Source: an uncultured Clostridia bacterium | GTDB taxonomy: Bacteria > Bacillota > Clostridia > Oscillospirales > Ruminococcaceae | DNA: 64,000 nucleotides | Assembly: GCA_946567425.1 (NCBI GenBank) | Contig: CAMNXF010000002.1 | Span: 124,001 to 188,000 of the forward strand | Direction of reading: 5' to 3' | Shown: positions 33,666 through 41,230 of the stretch, one piece after another | How the letters are laid out: every line of letters starts with the position of its first letter | Numbering within the stretch: the stretch's first letter is position 1 | Translations under genes and position numbers: made by a program | The notes under the pieces: model-generated | Told to the model about the DNA's origin: nothing | Seen by the model: only the letters and a program-made list of their open reading frames with translations | The model's database searches: none

Positions 33666-34222
33666 AGTTCATACCCCTCCTTCCGTAAATACCCGCACAG
33701 CTTTTTCCGCGTGCGGTTAAGCGTAACGTAAACCTTGTTTTTGCTAACGGCAAATTCCTTGGCGATATCGTGAATACTGTCACAGTACCAGTAGCGGCAG
33801 ATGAAAATGTTCCTCGCCTGCTCAGGCAGCGTGTACAAAAAGTCATTTATCGTCCGCGTAAGCTCTTTCATATCGAGCTCGCGCTCTACGCTGCCGCCGC
33901 TCGGGATAAGCTCCGACAGCTCCTCGAACACAAGCTCCGCCTCGCCGCTGCCGCGCTTTTGCGCCAGCGACTGCCGCCGCATATTTATCGCGATATTCCG
34001 CGTAAGCTTGCCCATAAACGTGGAAAGCATAGTGGGCTTATGCGGCGGGATACTCTCCCAAGCCCTCATAAGCGCGTCGTTTACGCAGTCCTCCGCTTCG
34101 TCGTATGAGCCGAGAATATTCGCGGCTATCTTCGCGCAGTAGCTTTTGTACTTCTCGGAGACCGCCTTGATCGCGTTCTCGTCACGCGCTAGAAACATCG
34201 CGACAATCTCACGGTCGTTCAT
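33662..34222 (-). CDS. ECF-type RNA polymerase sigma factor
   Basis: A 186-residue sigma factor. Region 2 has YCAKIAANILGSYDEAEDCVNDALMRAWESIPP and FMGKLTRNIAINMRRQ; region 4 has LPEQARNIFICRYWYCDSIHDIAKEFAVSKNKVYVTLNRTRKKL. Pattern and linker fit the Clostridia ECF types that pair with large membrane partners. The start at 34222 follows AGAGGTGAGC; the longer frame lacks an SD. It is coupled to the membrane protein gene that follows. Confidence 0.9.
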   Translation of the reverse strand: MNDREIVAMFLARDENAIKAVSEKYKSYCAKIAANILGSYDEAEDCVNDALMRAWESIPPHKPTMLSTFMGKLTRNIAINMRRQSLAQKRGSGEAELVFEELSELIPSGGSVERELDMKELTRTINDFLYTLPEQARNIFICRYWYCDSIHDIAKEFAVSKNKVYVTLNRTRKKLCGYLRKEGYEL

Positions 34223-34254
34223 TCGCTCACCTCTATTCGAGTTAATCAAAACTC

Positions 34255-34400
34255 GTTCTTATAGCCGCTCAACGCTTGTCTTGCAGCCATTTTTTCCGAT
34301 TACTTCAAGCTTCTTGACGTACAGAAAGTACGCCTACGTCGCTTTTCCGCGTCCTCGGAAAAATTTGCTTTGCAATCGAAGAATTTCGGACTATGAGAAC
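34255..34400. repeat. Imperfect palindromic element, MITE-like or structured RNA
   Basis: The 146-base segment is bounded by GTTCTTATAG (34255-34264) and CTATGAGAAC (34391-34400), inverted with one mismatch. Inside, the arms continue to match: TTGCA..ATTTTTTCCGA on the left against TTGCAAAGCAAATTTTTCCGA read inward from the right, meeting at GTAC-agaaa-GTAC (34320-34332). The whole can fold into one long hairpin. No transposase or gene is inside. Only one copy is in this window. Confidence 0.5.
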
Positions 34401-34534
34401 ATGTTCTTAGTCGACTTTAATAACCCTTTCACTTATATACACACGAAAAAAAAGTTTTTCTTACACTAAAAATAATTTTTCGGTAACGGTGCGGCTTAAC
34501 AAAGTTTTATTCAAAATATTGTGCAAAATAACAG

Positions 34535-34563
34535 TTGACAACTACAATATATTGTGATAAAAT
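34535..34563 (+). promoter_or_regulatory. SigA-type promoter with palindrome in the spacer
   Basis: TTGACA (34535-34540), 17 bases, TAAAAT (34558-34563). The spacer holds ACAATATATTGT (34544-34555), a perfect 12-base palindrome, which would place a bound repressor over the polymerase site. Confidence 0.7.
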
Positions 34564-34595
34564 AATATTGTACACAAAACACAGGAGGGACAAAG

Positions 34596-34868
34596 ATGAT
34601 AGATGTAACCGTAACAGGCGGAAAAATTCCGCAAGAGGAAATAGATTACTACATTGAGTGCGCTCGGGAAAAGTACCCTGAAAAGCACCTCAGAGCGATT
34701 GATCTCGAGCTTGACGGCGAATTCGTCAACGCGAAATACCACTTTTCAGACGTACCGTTTCAGCGAATAAGACGCATCACGGGCTACCTCGTAGGTACTC
34801 TTGACCGTTTCAACAACGCAAAACGCGCCGAGGAAAAGGCTCGCGTTAAGCACGGAATGCAACAGTGA
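34596..34868 (+). CDS. Small NrdD-like protein (glycyl-radical-loop-like)
   Basis: A 90-residue protein. The C-terminal half (RRITGYLVGTLDRFNNAKRA..KARVKH, 59-86) matches the pattern around the radical glycine at the end of anaerobic ribonucleotide reductase NrdD (RVCGYLG...FNxGKxEEVKxRVKH). The cysteine of the usual CGY is Thr, and the zinc CxxC motifs are absent. The N-terminal half (IPQEEIDYYIECAREKYPEK) is helical with a following strand pair and is not from the NrdD core. Proteins like this are often labelled anaerobic RNR, but it cannot be a complete reductase. The ATG follows AGGAGGG. It is monocistronic. Confidence 0.65.
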   Translation: MIDVTVTGGKIPQEEIDYYIECAREKYPEKHLRAIDLELDGEFVNAKYHFSDVPFQRIRRITGYLVGTLDRFNNAKRAEEKARVKHGMQQ

Positions 34869-34879
34869 TCCGAAAAAAA

Positions 34880-34911
34880 CAAAAGCCCTGTTGAAATCAA
34901 CAGGGCTTTTG
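34880..34911. terminator. Bidirectional intrinsic terminator
   Basis: CAAAAGCCCTGTTGA pairs with TCAACAGGGCTTTTG around two bases. It serves both convergent genes. Confidence 0.9.
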
Positions 34912-34912
34912 T

Positions 34913-36100
34913 TTATGACGTGCACACAATAATGTTTTTACCGCTGCGCTTGCCTACATAAAGTCGTTTGTCGACCATTGAGATAAGCGAATCTATAGCG
35001 ATGTGGTGCGGCGCTTTCGCGGAAACAGACACTCCACCCTCGCTGATTACTGTGGCGCTCAGTTCCTCAAGTGCGGTGTCCTCCTCGGAGCTATCCGCAA
35101 AACCGAACGTCATAGTCACCTTTACAGGTCTGCCCTCGCTGGTTATGTCAAGGGCGCTTATCTCCGACTTGATAACGCTTATTCGCGCAAAACAGTCCTC
35201 GTGACTACCGCGCATAACGATGAGAATTTCCTCGCCGCCCCAACGGCACGCGAGTTCGTCCTCGCCTGTATTTTCGATGATTATCGACGCGACGGATTTC
35301 AGCACAACGTCCCCGCAGTCGTGACCATAGGTGTCGTTAATCTTCTTGAAATCGTCCAGATCGCCCATTACGATACAGTAACTCTCGCCGCTCGACTCTA
35401 GACCCTCGAAATACTTCCACAGACTGTGACGGTTGTTGAGCCCCGTAAGCGAATCGTGCGTGGCGATATAATTCAGCTGCAGATTTGTCTTTTGAAGCTC
35501 GCCGAGTAAATGCGAGACCTCCAGATAAAACACCAACACGAACACCACGACCATTCCCAACGTGAACAATAGATTTATCCCGCGGAAAACCAATATCTCG
35601 GTATACGATAGCGCGTGCATACCAGTGATCGAATACAGCGTGCCGCACGTCTCAACCATGCTCAACGAGACCACCATAGCGAACAGCGTGATCATACCGA
35701 ACCCGACTGCCGACTTTATAAACGTGTCGCGGTCGCAGTACACGAATAGATAATAAGCGTAGAGCGGCAGCGCCATGGGCGGATACAGAAAGAAGAACAC
35801 GTCCAGCCCCTGAATGAGAGTGCAGAGAAGCGCGTGTATCAATATTTCCGCGAACGTTGCGATTATCCAACGCAGCGGGTGAGCGTCAATACCCTTTTTT
35901 AAGGCGAATATTCCCGACGTTACATATAAAATAATGCTGAAAACATTTATAAGCGCCATCATATACAATCCGAAAATCACAAAGGATATCAAAAATGTGA
36001 AATGCATAAATGCCGCAGCAAAGCATGTATAGTGATATTTAAAACTGAAATCCACCTTTGCCGTAGTTATATTACTGTCCATAATCATTCCCCAATCCAT
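34913..36100 (-). CDS. Membrane diguanylate cyclase (GGDEF)
   Basis: About 395 residues. Six to seven membrane helices occupy about 25-200, then a short coiled linker (LEVSHLLGELQKTNLQLN) and a GGDEF domain (about 220-395). The active site reads WGGEEILIVM, an accepted GGEEF variant, with DLDDFKKINDTYGHDCGD and the start HDSLTGLNNRH intact, so c-di-GMP synthesis is likely. I see no RxxD inhibitory site in the usual place. The start is ambiguous among ATGs at 36100, 36088 and 36082; the last has TTGGGGAA upstream. Monocistronic, ending at a shared terminator. Confidence 0.85.
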   Translation of the reverse strand: MDWGMIMDSNITTAKVDFSFKYHYTCFAAAFMHFTFLISFVIFGLYMMALINVFSIILYVTSGIFALKKGIDAHPLRWIIATFAEILIHALLCTLIQGLDVFFFLYPPMALPLYAYYLFVYCDRDTFIKSAVGFGMITLFAMVVSLSMVETCGTLYSITGMHALSYTEILVFRGINLLFTLGMVVVFVLVFYLEVSHLLGELQKTNLQLNYIATHDSLTGLNNRHSLWKYFEGLESSGESYCIVMGDLDDFKKINDTYGHDCGDVVLKSVASIIIENTGEDELACRWGGEEILIVMRGSHEDCFARISVIKSEISALDITSEGRPVKVTMTFGFADSSEEDTALEELSATVISEGGVSVSAKAPHHIAIDSLISMVDKRLYVGKRSGKNIIVCTS

Positions 36101-36267
36101 CAAACGATCCCGGCCGCCTCATATCCTGACCAAAAAAAATACACATTATAATTTTACCACATTCTCATAAAAAAATCAAGAAAAAAACTACAAAACTATA
36201 CTGCATTTGCTAAGTTTTTTCTGATATCACACAAAAAGTATAACCTGAAAAAATGTCTCTCAACCAC

Positions 36268-36296
36268 TTGACAAAAAGTGTTTATTGTGATATAAT
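36268..36296 (+). promoter_or_regulatory. Consensus SigA promoter of reverse rubrerythrin
   Basis: TTGACA (36268-36273), 17 bases, TATAAT (36291-36296): a perfect consensus promoter, fitting a highly expressed gene under control of a repressor. Confidence 0.85.
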
Positions 36297-36312
36297 ATTT
36301 TTATCGTAAAAA

Positions 36313-36327
36313 CGATAATCATTACTA
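36313..36327 (+). promoter_or_regulatory. PerR/Fur-like box
   Basis: CGATAAT-C-ATTACTA matches the 7-1-7 Fur/PerR pattern TGATAAT-N-ATTATCA at 11 of 14 arm positions. It lies about ten bases past the expected transcription start, a blocking position. A second inverted repeat, TTATCG/CGATAA, overlaps it at 36301-36318. Confidence 0.5.
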
Positions 36328-36345
36328 TTATGGAGGATTTTTATT

Positions 36346-36891
36346 ATGAAGTATGTATGTCCTGTTTGCGGTTATGTTCACATTGGCGATTCCGCACCCG
36401 AAAAGTGTCCCCAGTGCGGCGTTCCCGGCAGCAAGTTCAAGGCTGTTGCGGAGGACGAGAAGCTCGTTTTCGCTTGCGAGCACGAGATCGGCATCATCGA
36501 CGGCGTTCCCACTGAGATCGTTGAGGGTCTGCGCGCTAACTTTGCGGGCGAATGTACCGAAGTCGGTATGTACCTCGCAATGGCAAGAGCTGCGCACAGA
36601 GAGGGCTATCCCGAGGTCGGTCTTTACTATGAGAAGGCAGCGTGGGAAGAAGCGGAGCACGCAGCAAAGTTCGCGGAAATGCTCGGCGAGGTGGTTTCTG
36701 CGTCTACCAAGGACAACCTCACAAAGCGCGTAGCAGCTGAACACGGCGCAACGCAGGGCAAGCTCGATCTTGCAAAGATGGCAAAGGAGAACAACCTTGA
36801 CGCTATTCACGACACCGTTCACGAAATGGCAAAGGACGAAGCTCGTCACGGTAAGGCGTTTGAGGGTCTGCTGAACAGATACTTCAAGTAA
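36346..36891 (+). CDS. Reverse rubrerythrin
   Basis: A 181-residue diiron protein that reduces hydrogen peroxide and oxygen in anaerobes. The rubredoxin-type iron site is at the N-terminus (Cys5, Cys8, Cys21, Cys24), the reverse of classical rubrerythrin. The four-helix domain has the ligand motifs [19 protein letters not shown] and DEARHGKAF. The ATG follows ATGGAGG. Promoter and PerR-like box lie just upstream, consistent with induction by oxidants. A terminator follows directly, so it is monocistronic. Confidence 0.93.
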   Translation: MKYVCPVCGYVHIGDSAPEKCPQCGVPGSKFKAVAEDEKLVFACEHEIGIIDGVPTEIVEGLRANFAGECTEVGMYLAMARAAHREGYPEVGLYYEKAAWEEAEHAAKFAEMLGEVVSASTKDNLTKRVAAEHGATQGKLDLAKMAKENNLDAIHDTVHEMAKDEARHGKAFEGLLNRYFK

Positions 36892-36908
36892 TTACAGTAT
36901 ATTATATG

Positions 36909-36942
36909 AAATCCCCCGTGGAACGTCCACAGGGGATTTTTT
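36909..36942. terminator. Bidirectional intrinsic terminator
   Basis: AAATCCCC..GTGGA pairs with TCCAC..GGGGATTT around ACG, followed by TTTTGC. Between rubrerythrin and the small convergent gene. Confidence 0.85.
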
Positions 36943-36952
36943 GCTATGTAAA

Positions 36953-37168
36953 TTAGTTTGTACCGGGTCCGAACTCACTCTCATCGCAGCAGAGTAAAAG
37001 AATTCCGCCAATGAGATTGCAGAATATCAAACAAAGAACGCACATTGCCGTAGAAGGCTTTTGGGTCTTCATCTGATTAAGCGTTATAAAACCAATGATC
37101 GGAGCGATTATCGTAATAAATCCCACAACGATCCCGATAATAATAAACACTTTAGCGGCTGTCTTCAT
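36953..37168 (-). CDS. Small two-helix membrane protein
   Basis: A 71-residue protein with two hydrophobic helices (about 7-30 and 42-60) separated by NQMKTQKPSTAM and a short acidic end with a CC pair (LLLCCDESEFGPGTN). No family is recognised; it resembles small CCC motif membrane proteins of Clostridia. The ATG follows GGGAGGTAATGTAAT, a strong SD. Flanked by terminators, it stands alone. Confidence 0.55.
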   Translation of the reverse strand: MKTAAKVFIIIGIVVGFITIIAPIIGFITLNQMKTQKPSTAMCVLCLIFCNLIGGILLLCCDESEFGPGTN

Positions 37169-37291
37169 ATTACATTACCTCCCGTATAAAATTTGGCAGA
37201 CCTGCCATTGATTTATTATATCATACAGCGTACTGTTTGTCAAGATATTTCCACAAATTTCTACCCATACTTCCCGATTATGCGAAAAAAA

Positions 37292-37315
37292 ATCCCCCGT
37301 CGATTGACGGGGGAT
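37292..37315 (-). terminator. Intrinsic terminator of the sugar transporter operon
   Basis: ATCCCCCGTC pairs with GACGGGGGAT around four bases, then eight T on the minus strand, just after the stop at 37326. Confidence 0.9.
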
Positions 37316-37325
37316 AATCTTGTAA

Positions 37326-38231
37326 TTAACCCTTGACTGCGCCGAGCGCAACGCCTCTTACAATAAACTTGGAGAGACACAGATAAATGATAACAACAGG
37401 GAGAACCGACAGCATAACCACAAGGTAGTTTACGCCATTGTCGACAGACTTTTGTATTCCCAGAACGCCCGCAACCATCATCGGCATAGTCTTCATGCTT
37501 AGCTTATTGTTAGTAAGCAAAACCGAGGGAGTATAGAAGTTATTCCAGTTGGTAACGAAAGCAAATATCGCTTGAACCGCAAACGCGGGTTTAAGCATGG
37601 GTACCGCGATTTGCAGGAAAGTACGGAACTCGCCCGAACCGTCAATACGCGCCGCCTCAACAATATCAACCGGGAAACTTGACTGCATATACTGCAACAT
37701 AAAGAATACTGTAGCAGGTGCGGCAATTGCCGGAAGAATCAGCGGCAAATAGTTGTTCGTTAAGCCGATCTTCATCATAAACTGCAGCAAGCCGACAGAA
37801 ACAACCTGAGTGGGAATCATCATAACTGCAAGTATAATGGTTCTAGCGGCTTTCTTAAACTTGAAATCGTAAACCGAAATGCCGTATGCTGTAGCGCCGG
37901 AAAAGAATACCGACAGAATCGTAGCACAACCGGAAATAAACAAGCTGTTACGATAACCGACAAGCAAATCAAAGTTCGAATGATACATACCCATTGCAGC
38001 GTCGGGATCCATCAGCGTATTGAAATTCTTTACTATACTACCGCCCGGAATAAACGAAGCGGGAGTTTTTACAATATCAATATGGGCACGCGTTGCATTT
38101 ACAACGATAAAGTAAATCGGCAAAAGCGCGATAACAGTGACAAGAATACATACAATAAATCTTATAACCTGTTGGATCTTAATTGCACGGGTATAATCCT
38201 TAAGTACACCTTTTTCGGTTTGAGATGCCAT
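37326..38231 (-). CDS. Carbohydrate ABC transporter permease, MalG-type
   Basis: A 301-residue CUT1-family inner permease with six helices. The EAA loop reads EAARIDGSGEFRTFLQIAVPMLKPA, the contact site for the ATPase. N-terminal IALLPIYFIVVNATR and C-terminal SKFIVRGVALGAVKG are typical. The ATG follows AAGGGGGG. It directly abuts the other permease gene. The sugar is unknown. Confidence 0.92.
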   Translation of the reverse strand: MASQTEKGVLKDYTRAIKIQQVIRFIVCILVTVIALLPIYFIVVNATRAHIDIVKTPASFIPGGSIVKNFNTLMDPDAAMGMYHSNFDLLVGYRNSLFISGCATILSVFFSGATAYGISVYDFKFKKAARTIILAVMMIPTQVVSVGLLQFMMKIGLTNNYLPLILPAIAAPATVFFMLQYMQSSFPVDIVEAARIDGSGEFRTFLQIAVPMLKPAFAVQAIFAFVTNWNNFYTPSVLLTNNKLSMKTMPMMVAGVLGIQKSVDNGVNYLVVMLSVLPVVIIYLCLSKFIVRGVALGAVKG

Positions 38232-39209
38232 TTACTTTCCCCCCTTTTTGCTTTTCTGTCTGCCGTCTCCGTTATTGGTATTATAGATTATCATACCCAA
38301 AGCGGCAGTAATGATAAACAGAATTACGGACGCAGCCGCAGAATAACCGAAGTTCGGGTTAGCCTGGTGGAAGTTAGTATAAATGTATGTCGCCTGTGTG
38401 CGCAGGAAAGACGGTACAGTTCCGCCTGTGTTATACATGAACGGAATATCGAACATCTGCAGACCGCCTATCATAGACGTGATAAACACATACAGGAAAA
38501 TCGGCTTAAGTATAGGCATTGTGATGTGCACAAACTGGTGCATACCGGAAGAACCGTCGATACTTGCCGCCTCATAAATCGAGGGATCGATACCGAAGAT
38601 ACCCGACATCAGCAGCAATGTAGTGTTGCCGAACCACATCCACGACTGAATAAACATAACCACAAACCGCGAAATCCATGGATCAGTTACAAATCTGATA
38701 GGATCGGTAAGACCCATATTCATCAACAAGGAATTTACGACACCGAATTTGGTATCTCCAAAAAGCATAAGGAACATACCCGCAACCGAAACCGCCGTAA
38801 TGATATTCGGAAGATAGAAAACTACCTTAAAGAAACCGGCACCCTTGAGTTTAACGCGTGTATCGGAAAACCATACCGCCAAAAGCAAGGATAGCGCAAG
38901 TTGAACAATAAAGTTGCCCGCCCAAAGTATAAGGGTGTTTCCCCAGCTTGACCAATAAACCTCGGAAGCGTCTCTTGCGTTTGCCGCTTTAACATTTGCT
39001 GTTTCGCTTCCAAACAAAAGAACCTTGTAGTTATCAAAGCCGACACCCATACCCACATTGTTACCGTTGCCTTGAAAACTAAGGATAAACGTATTTATGA
39101 GCGGATATACCATAAAGAAACAGTATACTATGAAAAATGGCGCAATAAAAATGTAACCATATTTGGCATAGCTCACAATTCTTTTCGACTTTGCCCGTGT
39201 TTCACTCAC
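38232..39209 (-). CDS. Carbohydrate ABC transporter permease, MalF-type
   Basis: About 325 residues with six membrane helices and the EAA motif EAASIDGSSGMHQFVHITMPILKP. Together with the MalG-type protein it forms the channel of a sugar importer. Start assignment is uncertain: a GTG at 39209 (SETRAKSK...) or a TTG at 39221 placed close to AAGGAAGG. It is separated from the binding-protein gene by 124 bases holding a stable hairpin. No ATPase gene is adjacent; a shared MsmK-like ATPase encoded elsewhere is likely. Confidence 0.9.
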   Translation of the reverse strand: MSETRAKSKRIVSYAKYGYIFIAPFFIVYCFFMVYPLINTFILSFQGNGNNVGMGVGFDNYKVLLFGSETANVKAANARDASEVYWSSWGNTLILWAGNFIVQLALSLLLAVWFSDTRVKLKGAGFFKVVFYLPNIITAVSVAGMFLMLFGDTKFGVVNSLLMNMGLTDPIRFVTDPWISRFVVMFIQSWMWFGNTTLLLMSGIFGIDPSIYEAASIDGSSGMHQFVHITMPILKPIFLYVFITSMIGGLQMFDIPFMYNTGGTVPSFLRTQATYIYTNFHQANPNFGYSAAASVILFIITAALGMIIYNTNNGDGRQKSKKGGK

Positions 39210-39260
39210 AGATATGCACAACCCTTCCTTGAAATTTAGTTAAAAAACAACAATATACAC

Positions 39261-39283
39261 GCTTACGGGAAAATCCCGTAAGC
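39261..39283 (-). terminator. Stem-loop between binding protein and permease genes
   Basis: GCTTACGGG pairs perfectly with CCCGTAAGC around five bases. On the minus strand TGTATATTGTTGTTTTTT follows, so it can act as a partial terminator or a 3' protector of the binding-protein message, giving more binding protein than permease. Confidence 0.65.
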
Positions 39284-39333
39284 AGTATATTGTAACAAAC
39301 TATCAGTTTAATCTGCCGAAAAATATCGACAAA

Positions 39334-40758
39334 TTACTCAACAGTGATATCGGGGAATGCAGCACGAACTTCCTTCTTAAACTCTTCGATAGCAGCATCC
39401 TTAGTAGCGATATCGCCCTTTATATACTTAACAACGGTATCGTTAAGGAGTTCCTTGATTCTGGAATCATAAGTGGTAAGCTTGCCGTCCATATCAATCT
39501 TCTCAGCAGTAGCAGCGATTACCTTGAGGTGATCCTGTCCGCCAACCAAAGACGGATTCTCATAAGAAGCGCCGTTCATAACGGTCTTGTTGTTCATAAA
39601 GTCACCGGTCTTAGCATTGTAGCCCTTCATGGTCTCCGCGTTGATCGTGTAGAATCTTACGAACTCTGCAGCAGTCTTCTTGGTGTTGCACTTCTTGGTT
39701 ACACAGAAGTAAGAACCACCCCAGTAATAGTCAGCAGGACCTGCGATTGCAACATACTCGGCATTTTCGCCTCTGCGCGCCTCACCTGCAAGGTCGCCAA
39801 GGATAGAGCCGGTCAAACCGGTCAGACCCCAAGAAGAAGCGAACTCACCGATTGCAGCGTCAGCTTGCATGGTAGCGCCCCACTGAGGATCCCACTGAGA
39901 CAAATCGGTAATGCCGCCATTGTCATACAAGGTCTTTGCAATATCAAAGAAATCTGCGGCATTGTCCATCTCAAACTTGCCGTCAACAACCCACGGCTTG
40001 CTGCGCTTGCACTGGTAAACCTGCCATACGCCGCCCTCTGTACAAGTAAGAGCTACAGCACCGCCGGAAGCCTCTTTAAGCTCAGCAGCGGTCTTGTTGA
40101 AGGTATCCCAATCCTTTACCTTCTCCTGCATCTGCTCGGGTGTCTCAACGTTGAGATACTGCTTAGCCAGTCTCGCGTTGTAGAACCAGCAACCGGGTGT
40201 AGCCTGGAAAGATACACCTCTGAGAACGCCGTCATCACCAGTGCCTACACCAAGAGTATACGCATAAGCGTCCTTATAGTCGTCCTTGGTGATACCCAAA
40301 TCGGAAATCGGAGCGCACCACGAATCGTCGGATACATAGTTGCGAACCCAGTCGGTATCGCAGATGATAAGGTCGAGGTCAACGCTTGCATCGTTGATCA
40401 GGTTCTGATAACCGTCACGAGCGTCGCCGCCCTTCTGACCACCGCTTACGGGTACGACTTCAACATCGGTACCGGTAGTTTCCTTAAAGAAATCAATGAG
40501 GTTCTTATAGTCGCCGTTATCGCCCCAGATACCAATGCTGAGGGTCTTGTCTTCGTCTACAAGATCTCCGGTGTTTGCATCGCTGCTGTTGCTCGAGTCG
40601 CCGCCCGTGCTGGAATCGCCGCCTGTGCTGCTGTTTCCGCCCGTGCTGCTGCCGCCGCTGTTGCCCGCACCGCTGGAATTACTGTTGTCGGTGTTACAGC
40701 CTGCCAAAGAGAGAACAGCTGCGGAAGCCACCAAAGCTGCCAAAATTCTTTTCTTCAT
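39334..40758 (-). CDS. Sugar-binding lipoprotein (family 1 extracellular solute-binding protein)
   Basis: A 474-residue lipoprotein with signal peptide and lipobox SLAGC (Cys20), then a Ser/Gly/Thr-rich linker with repeated STGGDSS-type units (about 28-60). The mature domain has LSIGIWGDNGDYKNLIDFFKETTGTDVEVV at its start and the aromatic-rich cleft residues of sugar-binding proteins (CWFYNARL, GGVWQVYQ, DYYWGGSYF). It captures a sugar for the two permeases downstream. The ATG follows GGGAGGAATTAAC. Its promoter is TTGCAA-17-TAAACT (40876-40904). Confidence 0.9.
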   Translation of the reverse strand: MKKRILAALVASAAVLSLAGCNTDNSNSSGAGNSGGSSTGGNSSTGGDSSTGGDSSNSSDANTGDLVDEDKTLSIGIWGDNGDYKNLIDFFKETTGTDVEVVPVSGGQKGGDARDGYQNLINDASVDLDLIICDTDWVRNYVSDDSWCAPISDLGITKDDYKDAYAYTLGVGTGDDGVLRGVSFQATPGCWFYNARLAKQYLNVETPEQMQEKVKDWDTFNKTAAELKEASGGAVALTCTEGGVWQVYQCKRSKPWVVDGKFEMDNAADFFDIAKTLYDNGGITDLSQWDPQWGATMQADAAIGEFASSWGLTGLTGSILGDLAGEARRGENAEYVAIAGPADYYWGGSYFCVTKKCNTKKTAAEFVRFYTINAETMKGYNAKTGDFMNNKTVMNGASYENPSLVGGQDHLKVIAATAEKIDMDGKLTTYDSRIKELLNDTVVKYIKGDIATKDAAIEEFKKEVRAAFPDITVE

Positions 40759-40844
40759 AGGTTAATTCCTCCCAAAAAATGGTTCCTGTTCCTTACGGGA
40801 CACTCGCAACAAGAGCCCACGCCGTGAACAGATTAAAATTTAGT

Positions 40845-40867
40845 AATCAAGATACTTGTTCTTGATT
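40845..40867 (-). promoter_or_regulatory. Inverted repeat in the leader of the sugar transporter operon
   Basis: AATCAAG and CTTGATT flank nine bases, immediately downstream of the -10 TAAACT (40876-40881). It may be an operator or a leader hairpin. Confidence 0.4.
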
Positions 40868-40875
40868 TCATTGTT

Positions 40876-40904
40876 AGTTTAACACAAAATCGAAAAATTT
40901 GCAA
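40876..40904 (-). promoter_or_regulatory. Promoter of the sugar transporter operon
   Basis: Minus strand TTGCAA (40899-40904), 17 bases, TAAACT (40876-40881). Moderate match, as expected for an activated or repressed sugar operon. Confidence 0.55.
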
Positions 40905-40938
40905 GTGCTTTTTTGAAACTTTTTTTCACAAATGAGCG

Positions 40939-40952
40939 CGAAAACGTTTTCA
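40939..40952. promoter_or_regulatory. LacI/CcpA-type operator (cre-like)
   Basis: CGAAAACGTTTTCA contains the perfect palindrome GAAAACGTTTTC and matches the cre consensus TGNAANCGNTNNCA except for the first base. It lies about 35 bases upstream of the -35. The remainder of 40953-41190 is AT-rich (over 70%), with no gene evident. Confidence 0.55.
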
Positions 40953-41192
40953 AAATATTGGACTTGTGGATTTTGCCAGTTACATTACTTAATAACTTAA
41001 AAAAATCTTCAAATTTTGTTTTAAGTTTTTTTGGCTTAACAAAGCCTTTTATAATTTATGAAAAATTTTTTCTTTTTTTCCTTTTGAATAATCTAAAATT
41101 TTGTAACCATTTTGTAACTTTTTCTTGTGCAATATGCCAAAATTGTGATGTTTTGATTTGTAAACGATAACAAAATCCAAAATATTCCAAAA

Positions 41193-41217
41193 ATCCCCGT
41201 TTATCGAAAACGGGGAT
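41193..41217 (-). terminator. Intrinsic terminator of the carboxyltransferase operon
   Basis: ATCCCCGTTT pairs with AAACGGGGAT around five bases with a T tail on the minus strand, 14 bases after the stop at 41231. Confidence 0.85.
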
Positions 41218-41230
41218 TTGTTCGTTTTTA

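Noticed and set aside
40590-40680. Short tandem repeat as a possible CRISPR or VNTR
   Set aside because: It codes the STGGDSS-type linker of the sugar-binding lipoprotein, a normal low-complexity spacer.
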